Shown here one piece after another: positions 8,148 through 16,788 of a stretch of 59,474 nt of DNA. The notes under the pieces are model-generated. The model saw nothing but the letters and a program-made list of their open reading frames with translations. It did no database searches and had not been told where the DNA came from. Position 1 is the stretch's first letter, and every line of letters begins with the position of its first letter. A program made the translations under genes and the position numbers. The stretch is from Candidatus Parcubacteria bacterium (GTDB lineage: Bacteria; Patescibacteria; Paceibacteria; UBA9973; UBA918): contig JAKFXN010000007.1 in assembly GCA_021731405.1 (NCBI GenBank), forward strand, positions 1-59,474, written 5' to 3'.

Positions 8148-8160
8148 TTGTATATTTTAG

Positions 8161-8496
8161 TTACGGCCGAAGTTTAAAAACCGTATCACAACCACTGGCA
8201 GTTGGGTTATCAGCACAGTCAAGCGTCTTGCCAAGACCAAAGGTATTTACCGCTAACGACAAAATAGCAAAAGCAGAAAGCATGACCACTAGCCCAATAA
8301 GGCCATACATGATGTGCTTCTTTCCGTCTTCACGCGCGGATTCGTTGTTGGCATTCATAATGTACTGCGCACAACCCCACAGGAAGTATAGAAATGCGAT
8401 ACCAGAAAGGAGCGCAATGAGTGGAAAAAGAATAGCATTATTTACCCGAGTGACAAAATCACCCGCTTCTATTGCCGCTTTTTGTTGTGGTGTCAT
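8161..8496 (-). CDS. VirB2/TrbC-like small membrane protein 4
   Basis: 111 aa with two hydrophobic segments (residues about 22-42 and 66-88) around a short charged loop (NNESAREDGKKH). This is the layout of VirB2/TrbC pilin-like proteins common in Patescibacteria. It lacks an obvious cleaved signal peptide. It lies downstream of three proteins with the same layout and is separated from the next by a terminator, so it is a separate transcript. Pilin function is inferred from layout only. Confidence 0.6.
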   Translation of the reverse strand: MTPQQKAAIEAGDFVTRVNNAILFPLIALLSGIAFLYFLWGCAQYIMNANNESAREDGKKHIMYGLIGLVVMLSAFAILSLAVNTFGLGKTLDCADNPTASGCDTVFKLRP

Positions 8497-8533
8497 ATGT
8501 TAGTAATGATAGCAAATTAAAGTCTAGGAATCA

Positions 8534-8579
8534 GCTTAAATACACAAAAAGCCCCGAAGGGCTTTTTGTGTATTTAAGC
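8534..8579 (-). terminator. Terminator after pilin-like gene 3
   Basis: CTTAAATACACAAAAAGCCC / GGGCTTTTTGTGTATTTAAG palindrome. Confidence 0.85.
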
Positions 8580-8585
8580 GAAAGC

Positions 8586-8969
8586 TTAGATAGTCTTAAC
8601 GACTGGTTGGTTCTTGAGCGTTTCTCCTTGGAGTCCTGTACTACCTGAGAGTAGGTTAACAACTCCCCAGAATACAATGATCAGTAGGAAGCCAAGAGTT
8701 GCGTAAATCATCAAACTCTTACCTTGTTCCTTAGCATCATCGTTAGCACCGCCAACAATGAAGTACTTGAACATACCCCATACGAATACGAGGAAGCCGA
8801 TACCAATAATAAATGGAATAAGAACAGTGTTTGTGAATACTAGGATGTTTTCAAGTAAATCTTGAAACGGACCAGCGTCTGAACCATCTGCAATACCCTG
8901 TGCAAAAGCGAGTACTGGTGTAAGTAGTACGGCAGCGGCTGAACCTGTAAATAATTTAAAACGTCGCAT
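8586..8969 (-). CDS. VirB2/TrbC-like pilin 3
   Basis: 127 aa. An N-terminal signal peptide (residues 1-23, ending LAFAQ) is followed by two membrane helices (about 46-68 and 87-108) with loop GGANDDAKEQGKSL. The sequence is close in layout to the products at 8161 and 9339. Such proteins form T4SS pili or unknown surface appendages; a link to the type IV pili of these episymbionts is not shown. No conjugation ATPase is in the window. Confidence 0.65.
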   Translation of the reverse strand: MRRFKLFTGSAAAVLLTPVLAFAQGIADGSDAGPFQDLLENILVFTNTVLIPFIIGIGFLVFVWGMFKYFIVGGANDDAKEQGKSLMIYATLGFLLIIVFWGVVNLLSGSTGLQGETLKNQPVVKTI

Positions 8970-9072
8970 ACAATCTTTAATTTGATATTAATAATAACGC
9001 TCCAATAATTATACACAAAAATCTGTCTGGGCGTAAGCGGAATAAGCGTTCTGTGTATAAGTCAAAATAAGC

Positions 9073-9330
9073 CTAAATGCCAAAAAGTGACCGTCTAATC
9101 ATCTCTACAATACCCCACGTTATAACCATAATAACCATAACAATTGAGGCTACTACCGCATACTGCTTCCCTTCCTCCCGCTTTCGTTCATCAGCTGCGT
9201 TAATAATCCAAGCATCGAAGATCTTCCAGATAAGAAACACAAAAACAAACGCGAAGAGAACTGGGACAATAATACCGATAAGGCCAAGTATCGCGTTTAC
9301 TAGCTCGGTAAAGGTGGTAGGCGTAGTCAT
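9073..9330 (-). CDS. VirB2/TrbC-like small membrane protein 2
   Basis: 85 aa with two membrane helices (about 11-34 and 55-76) separated by the charged loop NAADERKREEGKQ. It has no signal peptide, so it resembles the mature part of the pilin-like proteins beside it. It lies 8 bases downstream of the 9339 gene and is probably in the same transcript. Confidence 0.6.
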   Translation of the reverse strand: MTTPTTFTELVNAILGLIGIIVPVLFAFVFVFLIWKIFDAWIINAADERKREEGKQYAVVASIVMVIMVITWGIVEMIRRSLFGI

Positions 9331-9338
9331 AGATATAA

Positions 9339-9728
9339 TTAAAACGAAGTAACTAGGTTTCGTACAATCTCAGCAATAGCCACCGCTCCGATAATAAGTA
9401 CTCCGCCCACAATTGCGTAGGTAAGTGAGCGCGTGGCTTGCTCCACTTGTGAAGCATTTCCTTTGGCGGTCACATACAAGAAGCCAGAGTAAATAATAAA
9501 GAATACGATAATTGGAATAGCAATAACAACAATGATGTTAAGGATTGCTATCAATAACTCTTCAAGTGAAGTTACTTGAAGTGGGTTTTTTAAAGTAACC
9601 GTTTGTGAAGCTGGCGTAGTTTGTGCCAATACTGCTGGGGCAAGGGTAAGCAAAGTCGCCAAGACCAAGGTCTTAGAGCAAGTTATCTTTCTTAAAATAT
9701 TTTTTAGCATAGGTGTGTACATAACCAT
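9339..9728 (-). CDS. VirB2/TrbC-like pilin 1
   Basis: 129 aa. A signal peptide ending LAPAVLAQ (about residue 36), then two membrane helices (about 62-86 and 104-124) joined by TAKGNASQVEQATRSL. This is the best VirB2/TrbC match of the four. The ATG overlaps the stop of the upstream solute-binding gene (TAATG), suggesting coupled translation. An internal start at 9710 is possible. Confidence 0.7.
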   Translation of the reverse strand: MVMYTPMLKNILRKITCSKTLVLATLLTLAPAVLAQTTPASQTVTLKNPLQVTSLEELLIAILNIIVVIAIPIIVFFIIYSGFLYVTAKGNASQVEQATRSLTYAIVGGVLIIGAVAIAEIVRNLVTSF

Positions 9729-11032
9729 TAATAAATTTGCTGAATTCGATTGACTGCGTCACTGGTTGCGGAACGAATGTCACTTCGATTAGCATTAATA
9801 TCCTCAAGCATGGTCGTCAGTGTCTCATTAAGGCGGGTTGTATCAGGATTTAGCCACCCGCGCGCATATACTGCTGACATGTACCCGATACGCCCATATA
9901 CGTCATTGCTTCCAAGTGTAAGGGTACTGCGGTGTGCTGGAGCAAAGTTGTAGCCATCAGCGAGTTGTTTGGCATTTTCAGCGTTTCCGAGTGTCTGCAT
10001 AGCGGTCAAAGCCCCAGCTTTGTTTGGTGCTGTTTTTGGTACTACGAGCGCATAAAACTGACCGTACGTACGCTTCACTGTGGCGTTTGCCCCTTGTGGT
10101 ACTTCAGCAATATCAAAGTTAAGGTTTGGGTTTTTGGAAGCTAGGTCTCGCCCCTCACTCACATACCCAAAGTACAAGGCTAGGTCTTCACTTAAGAACC
10201 GGTCTCTATCGAGTGGTAAAGAACGATTCCAGCTATAGAGTGTGTTTGAGGTGTTGCTAAAATTAGTGAAGAAAGCAGCAGCGTTTGAAAACGGTTGTGC
10301 AGAAGATTGTCCAACTGCCTCATTGAGCCGAATCCCATACTGGTTTTGACCTTCAGTCACCATAACACTTCCACCCTGAAGTAAGAGTAAAGAAAGCATT
10401 GGAAAAGCATTTTTAATATTACGGTACTCACCCATCGCTACCGCTGAAAGTTGGATGTTTCGATTGAAGTCGCGCACGGTGAGCGTAGGCACAACATTGT
10501 TTACTACGTCCTCCCAAGTGGTTGGTGCAGCCAAAAGCCCATTATTTGAAAAAATATCTCGGTTCCAGTACATTACCAGCGGATCAACCGCAATGGGAAA
10601 ACCGTATATGCCATCACTAAGAGCAAATATTTCTGCTCCGTCTATGTACATATTTCTGAAATCGCGTACGGGGAAACTTTCATAGGGAATCGCCTGTAGC
10701 CGTGAACGATGTTTGACGAGGCGGTCATGCGGTAAGAGAAGCAAATCAGGACCAACTTGGTCAGCGAGTGCGTTCACAAACACATCATCAAAATCTTCAG
10801 GTGGGATATAACGATAGGTGACGTTACTGTATCCTTCATCTTTATCCATCATGGCTTGAAGCAAGCTATCAAAGGTACTTGGTGGCAATACCCCCCAAAT
10901 TGAAAGCCCAGCGCCTAGGTTACTTACGTCCTCAGGAGCTTCCCCTTCATAGGTTCGGAGCAAAAAAAGCGCCAAGAAAAACAGTGAGCCAAACACGACA
11001 ATGAGCACTAATTCAAATGGTCGTAGTTTCAT
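9728..11032 (-). CDS. Extracellular solute-binding protein, family 1 type
   Basis: 434 aa. An N-terminal membrane anchor (residues about 7-26) without a lipobox Cys leads into a type-I periplasmic-binding fold: LSIWGV start, LLLPHDRLV, then a mid-protein FPIAVDPLVMYWNRDIFSNNGL, here broken by the hinge. A C-terminal FYALVVPKTAPNKAGALTAM region is like ABC sugar-binding proteins. No ABC permease or ATPase gene is near; instead it is translationally coupled to a pilin-like gene. Function in sugar uptake is therefore uncertain. Confidence 0.75.
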   Translation of the reverse strand: MKLRPFELVLIVVFGSLFFLALFLLRTYEGEAPEDVSNLGAGLSIWGVLPPSTFDSLLQAMMDKDEGYSNVTYRYIPPEDFDDVFVNALADQVGPDLLLLPHDRLVKHRSRLQAIPYESFPVRDFRNMYIDGAEIFALSDGIYGFPIAVDPLVMYWNRDIFSNNGLLAAPTTWEDVVNNVVPTLTVRDFNRNIQLSAVAMGEYRNIKNAFPMLSLLLLQGGSVMVTEGQNQYGIRLNEAVGQSSAQPFSNAAAFFTNFSNTSNTLYSWNRSLPLDRDRFLSEDLALYFGYVSEGRDLASKNPNLNFDIAEVPQGANATVKRTYGQFYALVVPKTAPNKAGALTAMQTLGNAENAKQLADGYNFAPAHRSTLTLGSNDVYGRIGYMSAVYARGWLNPDTTRLNETLTTMLEDINANRSDIRSATSDAVNRIQQIY

Positions 11033-11034
11033 AC

Positions 11035-11583
11035 TTATACTTTACGAACGGCAATGCCGTAGTGATGATCGCCAGTTGGATACTCGCGCTCGAGAATAAA
11101 CTGCTGTCCTTCACAGATCGCTACTGCTTGTTCTTTAGTTATCACGTCTTTAGGTTGCGGCCCAAGTCCTCCAAAAGACTCTGACCAATCAATGATGTGG
11201 AGTACTCCGCCTGGTCGCAATACACGGCGTATCTCAGCAAGAGCCACTTCTTTTAGTTGGAGTTGGAAAAAAGTGTTTACCAAGATAGCAGCATCAAGGC
11301 TACCCGCAGCAATCTTAAGGCCACCCACTTCCTCAAGGTCACACCAGAGCGGGTAGATGTTTGAAAGACCATTCAATCGAGAAAAATCACCCAATTTTTC
11401 AACGAGTACCTTTTGAATATCACACGCATACACTTTTCCTTCTGGACCTACAGCATTTGAAAGTATTTTTAGGAAAAACCCACTCCCTGCACCTAGATCA
11501 GCGACCCTTTCACCGGGTTTTAAATGAAAATGAGAGGCTACAATCTCTGGAACCACAAACTGTCCGGGTAAGATTAAATTCAT
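11035..11583 (-). CDS. Class I SAM-dependent methyltransferase
   Basis: 182 aa with the SAM motif VADLGAGSGFFLKIL (about residues 28-42), VYACDIQ (acidic residue binding the ribose) and LRPGGVLHIIDW (motif III). Resembles UbiE/ArsM-type small-molecule methyltransferases, but the substrate cannot be told. It is 2 bases upstream of the solute-binding gene, hence first gene of that operon. Confidence 0.85.
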   Translation of the reverse strand: MNLILPGQFVVPEIVASHFHLKPGERVADLGAGSGFFLKILSNAVGPEGKVYACDIQKVLVEKLGDFSRLNGLSNIYPLWCDLEEVGGLKIAAGSLDAAILVNTFFQLQLKEVALAEIRRVLRPGGVLHIIDWSESFGGLGPQPKDVITKEQAVAICEGQQFILEREYPTGDHHYGIAVRKV

Positions 11584-11634
11584 TACCCATAGTATACACG
11601 ATACAAAACGGGTTTGGCTTTGAGATGTGAAATA

Positions 11635-11672
11635 AAAAGACCGGCGAGCAACGCTCGCCGGTCTTTTTATTT
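11635..11672 (-). terminator. Terminator of gyrA
   Basis: AGACCGGCGAGC AAC GCTCGCCGGTCT with flanking A and T runs. The stem is identical to the terminator at 16749. Confidence 0.9.
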
Positions 11673-11685
11673 TTGAGTGCTGCTC

Positions 11686-14154
11686 TTAGACAAAGACAAC
11701 ACTGGCAATAGCATCTCCTTCTCGCATTTTCATGACCCGGACTCCTTGAGTTTGTCGACCGAGCGTTGGTACGTCTTTAAGGGGAAGTTTAATCACTTGC
11801 CCTTTCTGACTCATAATAACGAGCTCACCATCTGTTCGCTCATCTTCCTTGAGTACAATTCCGCAAACAATATCTCCAGTCTTACTTGTTACTTTTGCAG
11901 TCTTAATACCAGAGCCACCACGCTTTTGTGTTTTGTATTCTTTGGCTGGAGTGGTTTTTCCATATCCTTGCTGCGTCACAATCAAAACTTCTGCCTTTTT
12001 ATCATCTTTTTTAAACACATCAGCCGAAACAATATGATCGCCCTTACCAAGCTTCATACCAGTTACACCAGCTGCGGTGCGTCCCATTTCGCGTACATCA
12101 CTCTCTTTAAAGCGGATAGACTGGCCGAGGAGAGTTACGAGAGAGACCTCGTCTCCCTTTCCTACGAACTTAGCAGCAATAAGTGAGTCGTCATCCTTGA
12201 GGGTAATAGCAATGAGTCCGCTGCGACGTACGTCTTTAAATGAAGCAGCGTCACTCTTCTTCGCTACACCATTTTTGGTGACCATCATAAGACTCCACTG
12301 CCCTGCCCACTCATCTTTGCGAACCGCTAAGACAGAGGTAATTTTTTCCTCTTGAGTAAGAGAGAGGAAGTTCATAATAGACTTACCCTTTGTGGCGCGG
12401 CGACCTTCTGGAATCTCGTACATCTTACTCTGATATACCTTACCCTTGTCCGTGAAGAACAAGAGATCGCTATGTGCTGAGGTAGTGAGAAGAGTTGTTA
12501 CCACATCTTCTTCTTTGGTATTGAGATCAATCACACCTACCCCGCCACGCTTTTGGGTTTTGTATTCTTCTGGATTAGTACGCTTTACGTATCCGCCAGC
12601 AGTAAGCACAAGAACACTTTCATCGTCAGGAACCAAGTCTTCTTGTGAAAGCTGCTTTACGCCACCTTTTACAATCTTAGTTCGTCTATCATCACCATAT
12701 TTTTCGGCTACCTCAAGCAGGTCATCTTTTACCATCTTCATCATCTTCTCCTTACTCTTGAGGATTGATTGGAGTTCTTTGATGAGTTTTTGGACTTCAG
12801 CCAGTTCATCTTCAATCTTCTTACGCTCGAGACCAGCCAGCTTCTGGAGGCGCATATCGAGAATTGCCTGCGCTTGAATAGCTGAGAATTTGAACTCTTT
12901 CATCAAAGCAGCGTGTGCTGTTGGCACATCTTTGGCAGCGCGAATGAGTTTGATAATCTTATCAATATGGTCAAGCGCCATCTTAAGACCAAGCAAGATA
13001 TGCTCTCGGTCTTGTGCCTTAGTGAGGTCGTACTGAGTGCGGCGGCGAATAACTTCAGCGCGGTGTTTTACATATTCCTGAAGAATTGCCTTGAGTGAAA
13101 GCGTCTGCGGAATACCATCCACGAGCGCTACCATGTTGTAGTGGAAGGTGTCTTCGAGCTGTGTGTGTTTGTAGATTTTATTTAAAACAGTTTGTGGCTG
13201 CGCTCCTGCTTTGAGCTCAATCACAATTCGAATATCTGAAGTAGACTCGTCGCGCATATCGCGAATACCTTCAATTTTTTTGTCGCGCACAAGGTCTGCA
13301 ATTTTTACTTGCAAATCAGCTTTGTTTACACGATATGGAATTGAGGTAATGACAATCATAAAAGCTCCTCGCTTGTCCTCCACAATCTCAGCTTCACCAC
13401 GCACCACCACTCCTCCTTTACCATTGGCGTACGCGTGTGCAATATCTTTTTGATTGAACGCCACCGCGCCAACCGGAAAATCTGGGCCTTTAACAAACTT
13501 CAAAAGATCGTCGGTCGAAGCGCTTGGATTATCAACCAAGTGTGCTACTGCCGCCGCCACCTCACGCAAGTTGTGCGGAGGAATATTGGTCGCCATACCA
13601 ACAGCAATACCCAAAGAACCCATCAAAAGAAGGTTTGGTACCGCAGCTGGAAGAACCGTTGGTTCTTTTTTTGTACCATCGAAGTTTGGCCGCCAGTCTA
13701 CCGTATCCTTTTCAAGGTCACGCAACAGCTCCTCAGCGAGCTTAGACATCTTGGCTTCAGTGTATCGATAGGCAGCTGCTCCGTCTCCGTCAATTGAACC
13801 AAAGTTTCCTTGCCCTAAGACGAGTGGGTAGCGAGTCGCAAAGTTTTGAGCGAGTTTAACCATCGCTTCATATACTGAAGCGTCTCCGTGTGGGTGCAGA
13901 CTACCAAGAACGTCTCCCACTACCGTTGCCGACTTCTTAAACTTTGCAGTTGAAGTAAGACCGTTGAGTCGCATTGAATAGAGGATGCGGCGATGTACTG
14001 GCTTCAGTCCATCACGTACATCTGGGAGTGCGCGCGACGTAATAACCGACATCGCATAGTCGAGGTATGCGGTCTCCATTTCAGCAGTGATGCTTTGAGC
14101 TACTATTCCGCGGGGTGATGCTGGAACCTCGTCAACAATTGTCTTTTTCGGCAT
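11686..14154 (-). CDS. gyrA: DNA gyrase subunit A
   Basis: 822 aa. The breakage-reunion domain has the active-site Tyr in AAYRYTEAKMS (about residue 130) and the quinolone region HPHGDASVYEAM, where E. coli Ser83 is Ala and Asp87 is Glu. The C-terminal beta-pinwheel has two GyrA-box-like motifs, QKRGGVG (about 545) and QKRGGSG (about 745), where one QRRGGKG is usual. Their presence favours GyrA over ParC. gyrB is not in the window. Nothing suggests an SD at the start (TTTAGACATATG region). Confidence 0.95.
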   Translation of the reverse strand: MPKKTIVDEVPASPRGIVAQSITAEMETAYLDYAMSVITSRALPDVRDGLKPVHRRILYSMRLNGLTSTAKFKKSATVVGDVLGSLHPHGDASVYEAMVKLAQNFATRYPLVLGQGNFGSIDGDGAAAYRYTEAKMSKLAEELLRDLEKDTVDWRPNFDGTKKEPTVLPAAVPNLLLMGSLGIAVGMATNIPPHNLREVAAAVAHLVDNPSASTDDLLKFVKGPDFPVGAVAFNQKDIAHAYANGKGGVVVRGEAEIVEDKRGAFMIVITSIPYRVNKADLQVKIADLVRDKKIEGIRDMRDESTSDIRIVIELKAGAQPQTVLNKIYKHTQLEDTFHYNMVALVDGIPQTLSLKAILQEYVKHRAEVIRRRTQYDLTKAQDREHILLGLKMALDHIDKIIKLIRAAKDVPTAHAALMKEFKFSAIQAQAILDMRLQKLAGLERKKIEDELAEVQKLIKELQSILKSKEKMMKMVKDDLLEVAEKYGDDRRTKIVKGGVKQLSQEDLVPDDESVLVLTAGGYVKRTNPEEYKTQKRGGVGVIDLNTKEEDVVTTLLTTSAHSDLLFFTDKGKVYQSKMYEIPEGRRATKGKSIMNFLSLTQEEKITSVLAVRKDEWAGQWSLMMVTKNGVAKKSDAASFKDVRRSGLIAITLKDDDSLIAAKFVGKGDEVSLVTLLGQSIRFKESDVREMGRTAAGVTGMKLGKGDHIVSADVFKKDDKKAEVLIVTQQGYGKTTPAKEYKTQKRGGSGIKTAKVTSKTGDIVCGIVLKEDERTDGELVIMSQKGQVIKLPLKDVPTLGRQTQGVRVMKMREGDAIASVVFV

Positions 14155-14198
14155 ATGTCTTTAGGGCTGGAATAAAAATAATAAAAAGTATAGCACAA

Positions 14199-14660
14199 TT
14201 ACGGTAGTGCAGCTTCTGGAGCATTTTGAGGCGAAGAAGAGGCCCTACTGTTTGTGGTGGTGCCAATCATCACTTCTGTATACATCGGTTGCGGATTGGT
14301 TGAAGTAGCTGCTGTAGTACTGGCTTTATCTTGCGCAACCGCAATATCAGTTTCAGTTAAAATAATGTTTTCAGGGCTCGTAGTAGCATTTACTGCAGTC
14401 GCTGTTTGCGTTTCTGTACTGGTGGCTGTATTGAGTGAGTCTTTTATCGCCGCAATTTTTTTCTTCGATTCAGCTACCAGAGTGGCAAAAGGGGTTATTT
14501 TTTCGGTCGCAACCGCAGGTTCATCAAGTAACCCTTCGCTCGGTAGTGCTACTACCCAAAGGAGCATTACTACAAAAGTAAAAGAGCCAGCGATTCCAAG
14601 GGCGTAATTATCACGCACAGATTTCGGTTGACTACGTATGTGTTGAAAAATTTTTCTCAT
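14199..14660 (-). CDS. Single-pass membrane protein, function unknown
   Basis: 153 aa. One membrane helix (about residues 23-45) is followed by an extracytoplasmic tail very rich in Thr, Ala and Ser. The N-terminal cytoplasmic segment has SQPKSVRDNYALGIAG, a pattern often seen at the start of short Patescibacteria membrane proteins. It lies between an MBL-fold gene and gyrA on the same strand. Confidence 0.6.
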   Translation of the reverse strand: MRKIFQHIRSQPKSVRDNYALGIAGSFTFVVMLLWVVALPSEGLLDEPAVATEKITPFATLVAESKKKIAAIKDSLNTATSTETQTATAVNATTSPENIILTETDIAVAQDKASTTAATSTNPQPMYTEVMIGTTTNSRASSSPQNAPEAALP

Positions 14661-14692
14661 ATAACTTCTACCTCTCCTTAAACCAACCAGCT

Positions 14693-15316
14693 TTAGTCGG
14701 CCTTTAGCACTCGAACCTCCCCTTCCATTTCAAGAATATCTTTTTTCTTAATAGTGAGCTTATCAACTGCAGACTGACTATCCGCACCGATTTCTTTCAG
14801 AAAAGCACCTAGAGCTGTCTTGTCATAATGCATCGGAATAATGAGCTTGGCTTCGAGCTTCACCGCGAGTTTTGAGGCTGCTGGCACATCAAGCACGTCC
14901 CCACCACCAATTGGCAAGAACAAAATATCAATGTCTCCGAGTTCTCCAAGAATCTTTGGGTCAATTTCTTCTGAGCTAATAGCCCCAAGGAAAATCATGT
15001 TGATTTCTTCAAGTCGTACCTGATAGATGGTGTTATATCGCTCTACTCCTTCATAGGTAGTCTTTACCCCATACCCACGAGCGGTCACGTCGCCAATCTC
15101 ATACTCTCCAGGACCCTGTACCACGTACGGTTCTTTGGTACTGTGTGAGGCTTGGTCAGCACCGTTAAAATTTGGGTGATTAAGGGAAATAAAAGCAACA
15201 TCTGCACCAAATTTTACGCTTGGTAATTTTGAATTCTTTGCAATTGGGTCAAAAGCTATTGTTGTGTCTCCAAAAGACACCTTAAAGCACTGACCGCCGT
15301 GATGTGTAATAACCAT
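14693..15316 (-). CDS. MBL-fold protein with an incomplete metal motif
   Basis: 207 aa with the start MVITHHGGQCFKV, FDP, a metal-motif position reading LNHPNFNGAD, GEYEIGDV and IPMHYD near the end. Resembles the UPF0173/YtkL branch of metallo-beta-lactamase-fold proteins. The usual HxHxDH is reduced to NHPNFNGAD, so metal binding may be lost or changed. Substrate unknown. Confidence 0.75.
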   Translation of the reverse strand: MVITHHGGQCFKVSFGDTTIAFDPIAKNSKLPSVKFGADVAFISLNHPNFNGADQASHSTKEPYVVQGPGEYEIGDVTARGYGVKTTYEGVERYNTIYQVRLEEINMIFLGAISSEEIDPKILGELGDIDILFLPIGGGDVLDVPAASKLAVKLEAKLIIPMHYDKTALGAFLKEIGADSQSAVDKLTIKKKDILEMEGEVRVLKAD

Positions 15317-15369
15317 AGTGGCTCTAGTATACGATATTGTGCTCGGAACCAGAAACTTTACTTATATCC

Positions 15370-15535
15370 TAGACATTTCCCTGTTTCTATACTATATTTG
15401 CACCACCATTTTGGTACATGAACTTCGGTTCATATTTATTAGTTCCTAGCGACACACGTTAACCCTGTACTGATGCATACGGCCCTGAGACTCGGCAGTA
15501 CAGACGCGTGTCGTCGGAATAACACAAATTAAGGT
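15370..15535 (+). promoter_or_regulatory. rpsA promoter and structured 5' leader
   Basis: A likely promoter (TAGACA 15370-15375, 17 bases, TATATT 15393-15398) precedes a leader of about 130 bases. It contains a hairpin with a UUCG loop (ATGAAC TTCG GTTCAT, 15418-15433). A nested structure follows at 15450-15513: outer CGACACACG/CGCGTGTCG and inner perfect 8-bp CTGTACTG/CAGTACAG. S1 is autoregulated in other bacteria, so this may be its control site. No T run, so it is not a terminator. Confidence 0.65.
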
Positions 15536-16636
15536 ATGTCAGAAGCTACAGTAGAGAGCACTGGTGTAATGCAGTCTTATGCTGCAAATACCCCAGTCGC
15601 TCCAAAAGAAGGACAATTAATAGACGGGACCGTCTCAGCTATCGGACGAGCACGGGTATTCGTAGACCTACCACCATTTGGTACCGGTATTATCTACGGC
15701 CGTGAATACATGAACGCACGCGATATTTTGCGTAAAGTTTCTGTCGGTGACTCAATTGCTGCTAAGGTGGTAACTGGAGAAAACGAAGACGGATACATCG
15801 AACTTTCTCTTAAGGAAGCTCGTCAGGCTCTTATCTGGGCTGATGCTGAAGAGGCAGTGAAGAAAGGTACGGTACTTAGTCTTGAAGCTAAAGAAGCAAA
15901 TAAGGGAGGTCTTATCATTGAATGGCAAGGTATCCAAGGATTCCTTCCAGCTTCACAGCTGTCTGCTGATAACTACCCACGTGTAGCTGATGGCGACAAG
16001 GACAAGATTCTAACCGCTCTTAACGAGCTCGTTGGTAAGCACCTTTCAGTAGTAATGATTACTGCTGACCAAAAAGAACACAAGCTTATCTTCTCTGAGA
16101 AGGGACTACAGGAAAAGGAAGAAAAAGAAGAGAAGGTTGGTAAGTACGAGGTGGGAGATGTTCTCACTGGAGAAGTTACGGGCGCTGTAGACTTTGGTAT
16201 CTTCGTTAAGGTTGAACAAGGTCTTGAAGGACTCGTTCACATTTCTGAACTCGATTGGGGTCTTGTTGAAGACACTCGAGCTCTCTACAAGGTAGGAGAT
16301 CAAGTACGCGTTAAGGTAATTGAAGTGAAGGATGACAAGATTTCTCTTTCAATCAAGCAACTTAAGGAAAACCCATGGCAAGAAGCAGCGAAGAAGTTCA
16401 AGAAGGACCAAATTGTTGACGCTGTAGTGATTAAGTACAACAAGCATGGTGCTCTCGCTTCTATCGAAGAAGGTGTAGCGGGACTCGTTCACATTTCTGA
16501 ATTCGAGAAGGAAGAAATGCTCAAGTCAACTCTTTCGCTTGGAAACGTTTACAAGTTCAAGATTACTCTCTTCGAACCAAACGACCAACGTATGACACTT
16601 TCATACAAGGAAGCAAACGCTGCTGAGGCAAAGTAG
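15536..16636 (+). CDS. rpsA: Ribosomal protein bS1-like, four S1 domains
   Basis: 366 aa with four S1 RNA-binding repeats: residues about 25-95 (GQLIDGTVSAIGRARVFVDL), 108-190 (GLIIEWQGIQGFLPASQL), 205-278 (GDVLTGEVTGAVDFGIFVK; GLVHISEL) and 290-365 (GLVHISEFEKEEM). Bacterial S1 often has six; four is common in small genomes. It helps mRNA bind the 30S subunit, likely important where SDs are rare. The structured leader upstream suggests autoregulation. Confidence 0.92.
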   Translation: MSEATVESTGVMQSYAANTPVAPKEGQLIDGTVSAIGRARVFVDLPPFGTGIIYGREYMNARDILRKVSVGDSIAAKVVTGENEDGYIELSLKEARQALIWADAEEAVKKGTVLSLEAKEANKGGLIIEWQGIQGFLPASQLSADNYPRVADGDKDKILTALNELVGKHLSVVMITADQKEHKLIFSEKGLQEKEEKEEKVGKYEVGDVLTGEVTGAVDFGIFVKVEQGLEGLVHISELDWGLVEDTRALYKVGDQVRVKVIEVKDDKISLSIKQLKENPWQEAAKKFKKDQIVDAVVIKYNKHGALASIEEGVAGLVHISEFEKEEMLKSTLSLGNVYKFKITLFEPNDQRMTLSYKEANAAEAK

Positions 16637-16748
16637 AAATGAGCAAACGAGCGTAGCGACTATTGCGAATTTCCGCCAGTAATTTTTCTTCCCAGAAAAA
16701 TTATCGGCGCATTACCACCCTGATAACAGAACCACCTTCTAAGGTAAC
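16637..16748 (+). repeat. Possible degenerate palindromic element after rpsA
   Basis: No gene. It contains GAGCGTAGCGA (about 16659) and a hairpin TAATTTTTCT/AGAAAAATTA (16680-16703), reminiscent of the element beside tRNA-Lys. Arms around the apex are poor, so this is a weak relative at best. Confidence 0.3.
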
Positions 16749-16784
16749 AAAAGACCGGCGAGCTTAGCTCGCCGGTCTTTTTGG
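16749..16784. terminator. Bidirectional terminator between rpsA and pth
   Basis: AGACCGGCGAGC TTA GCTCGCCGGTCT with A and T runs on both sides, between convergent genes. Confidence 0.9.
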
Positions 16785-16788
16785 TTTG

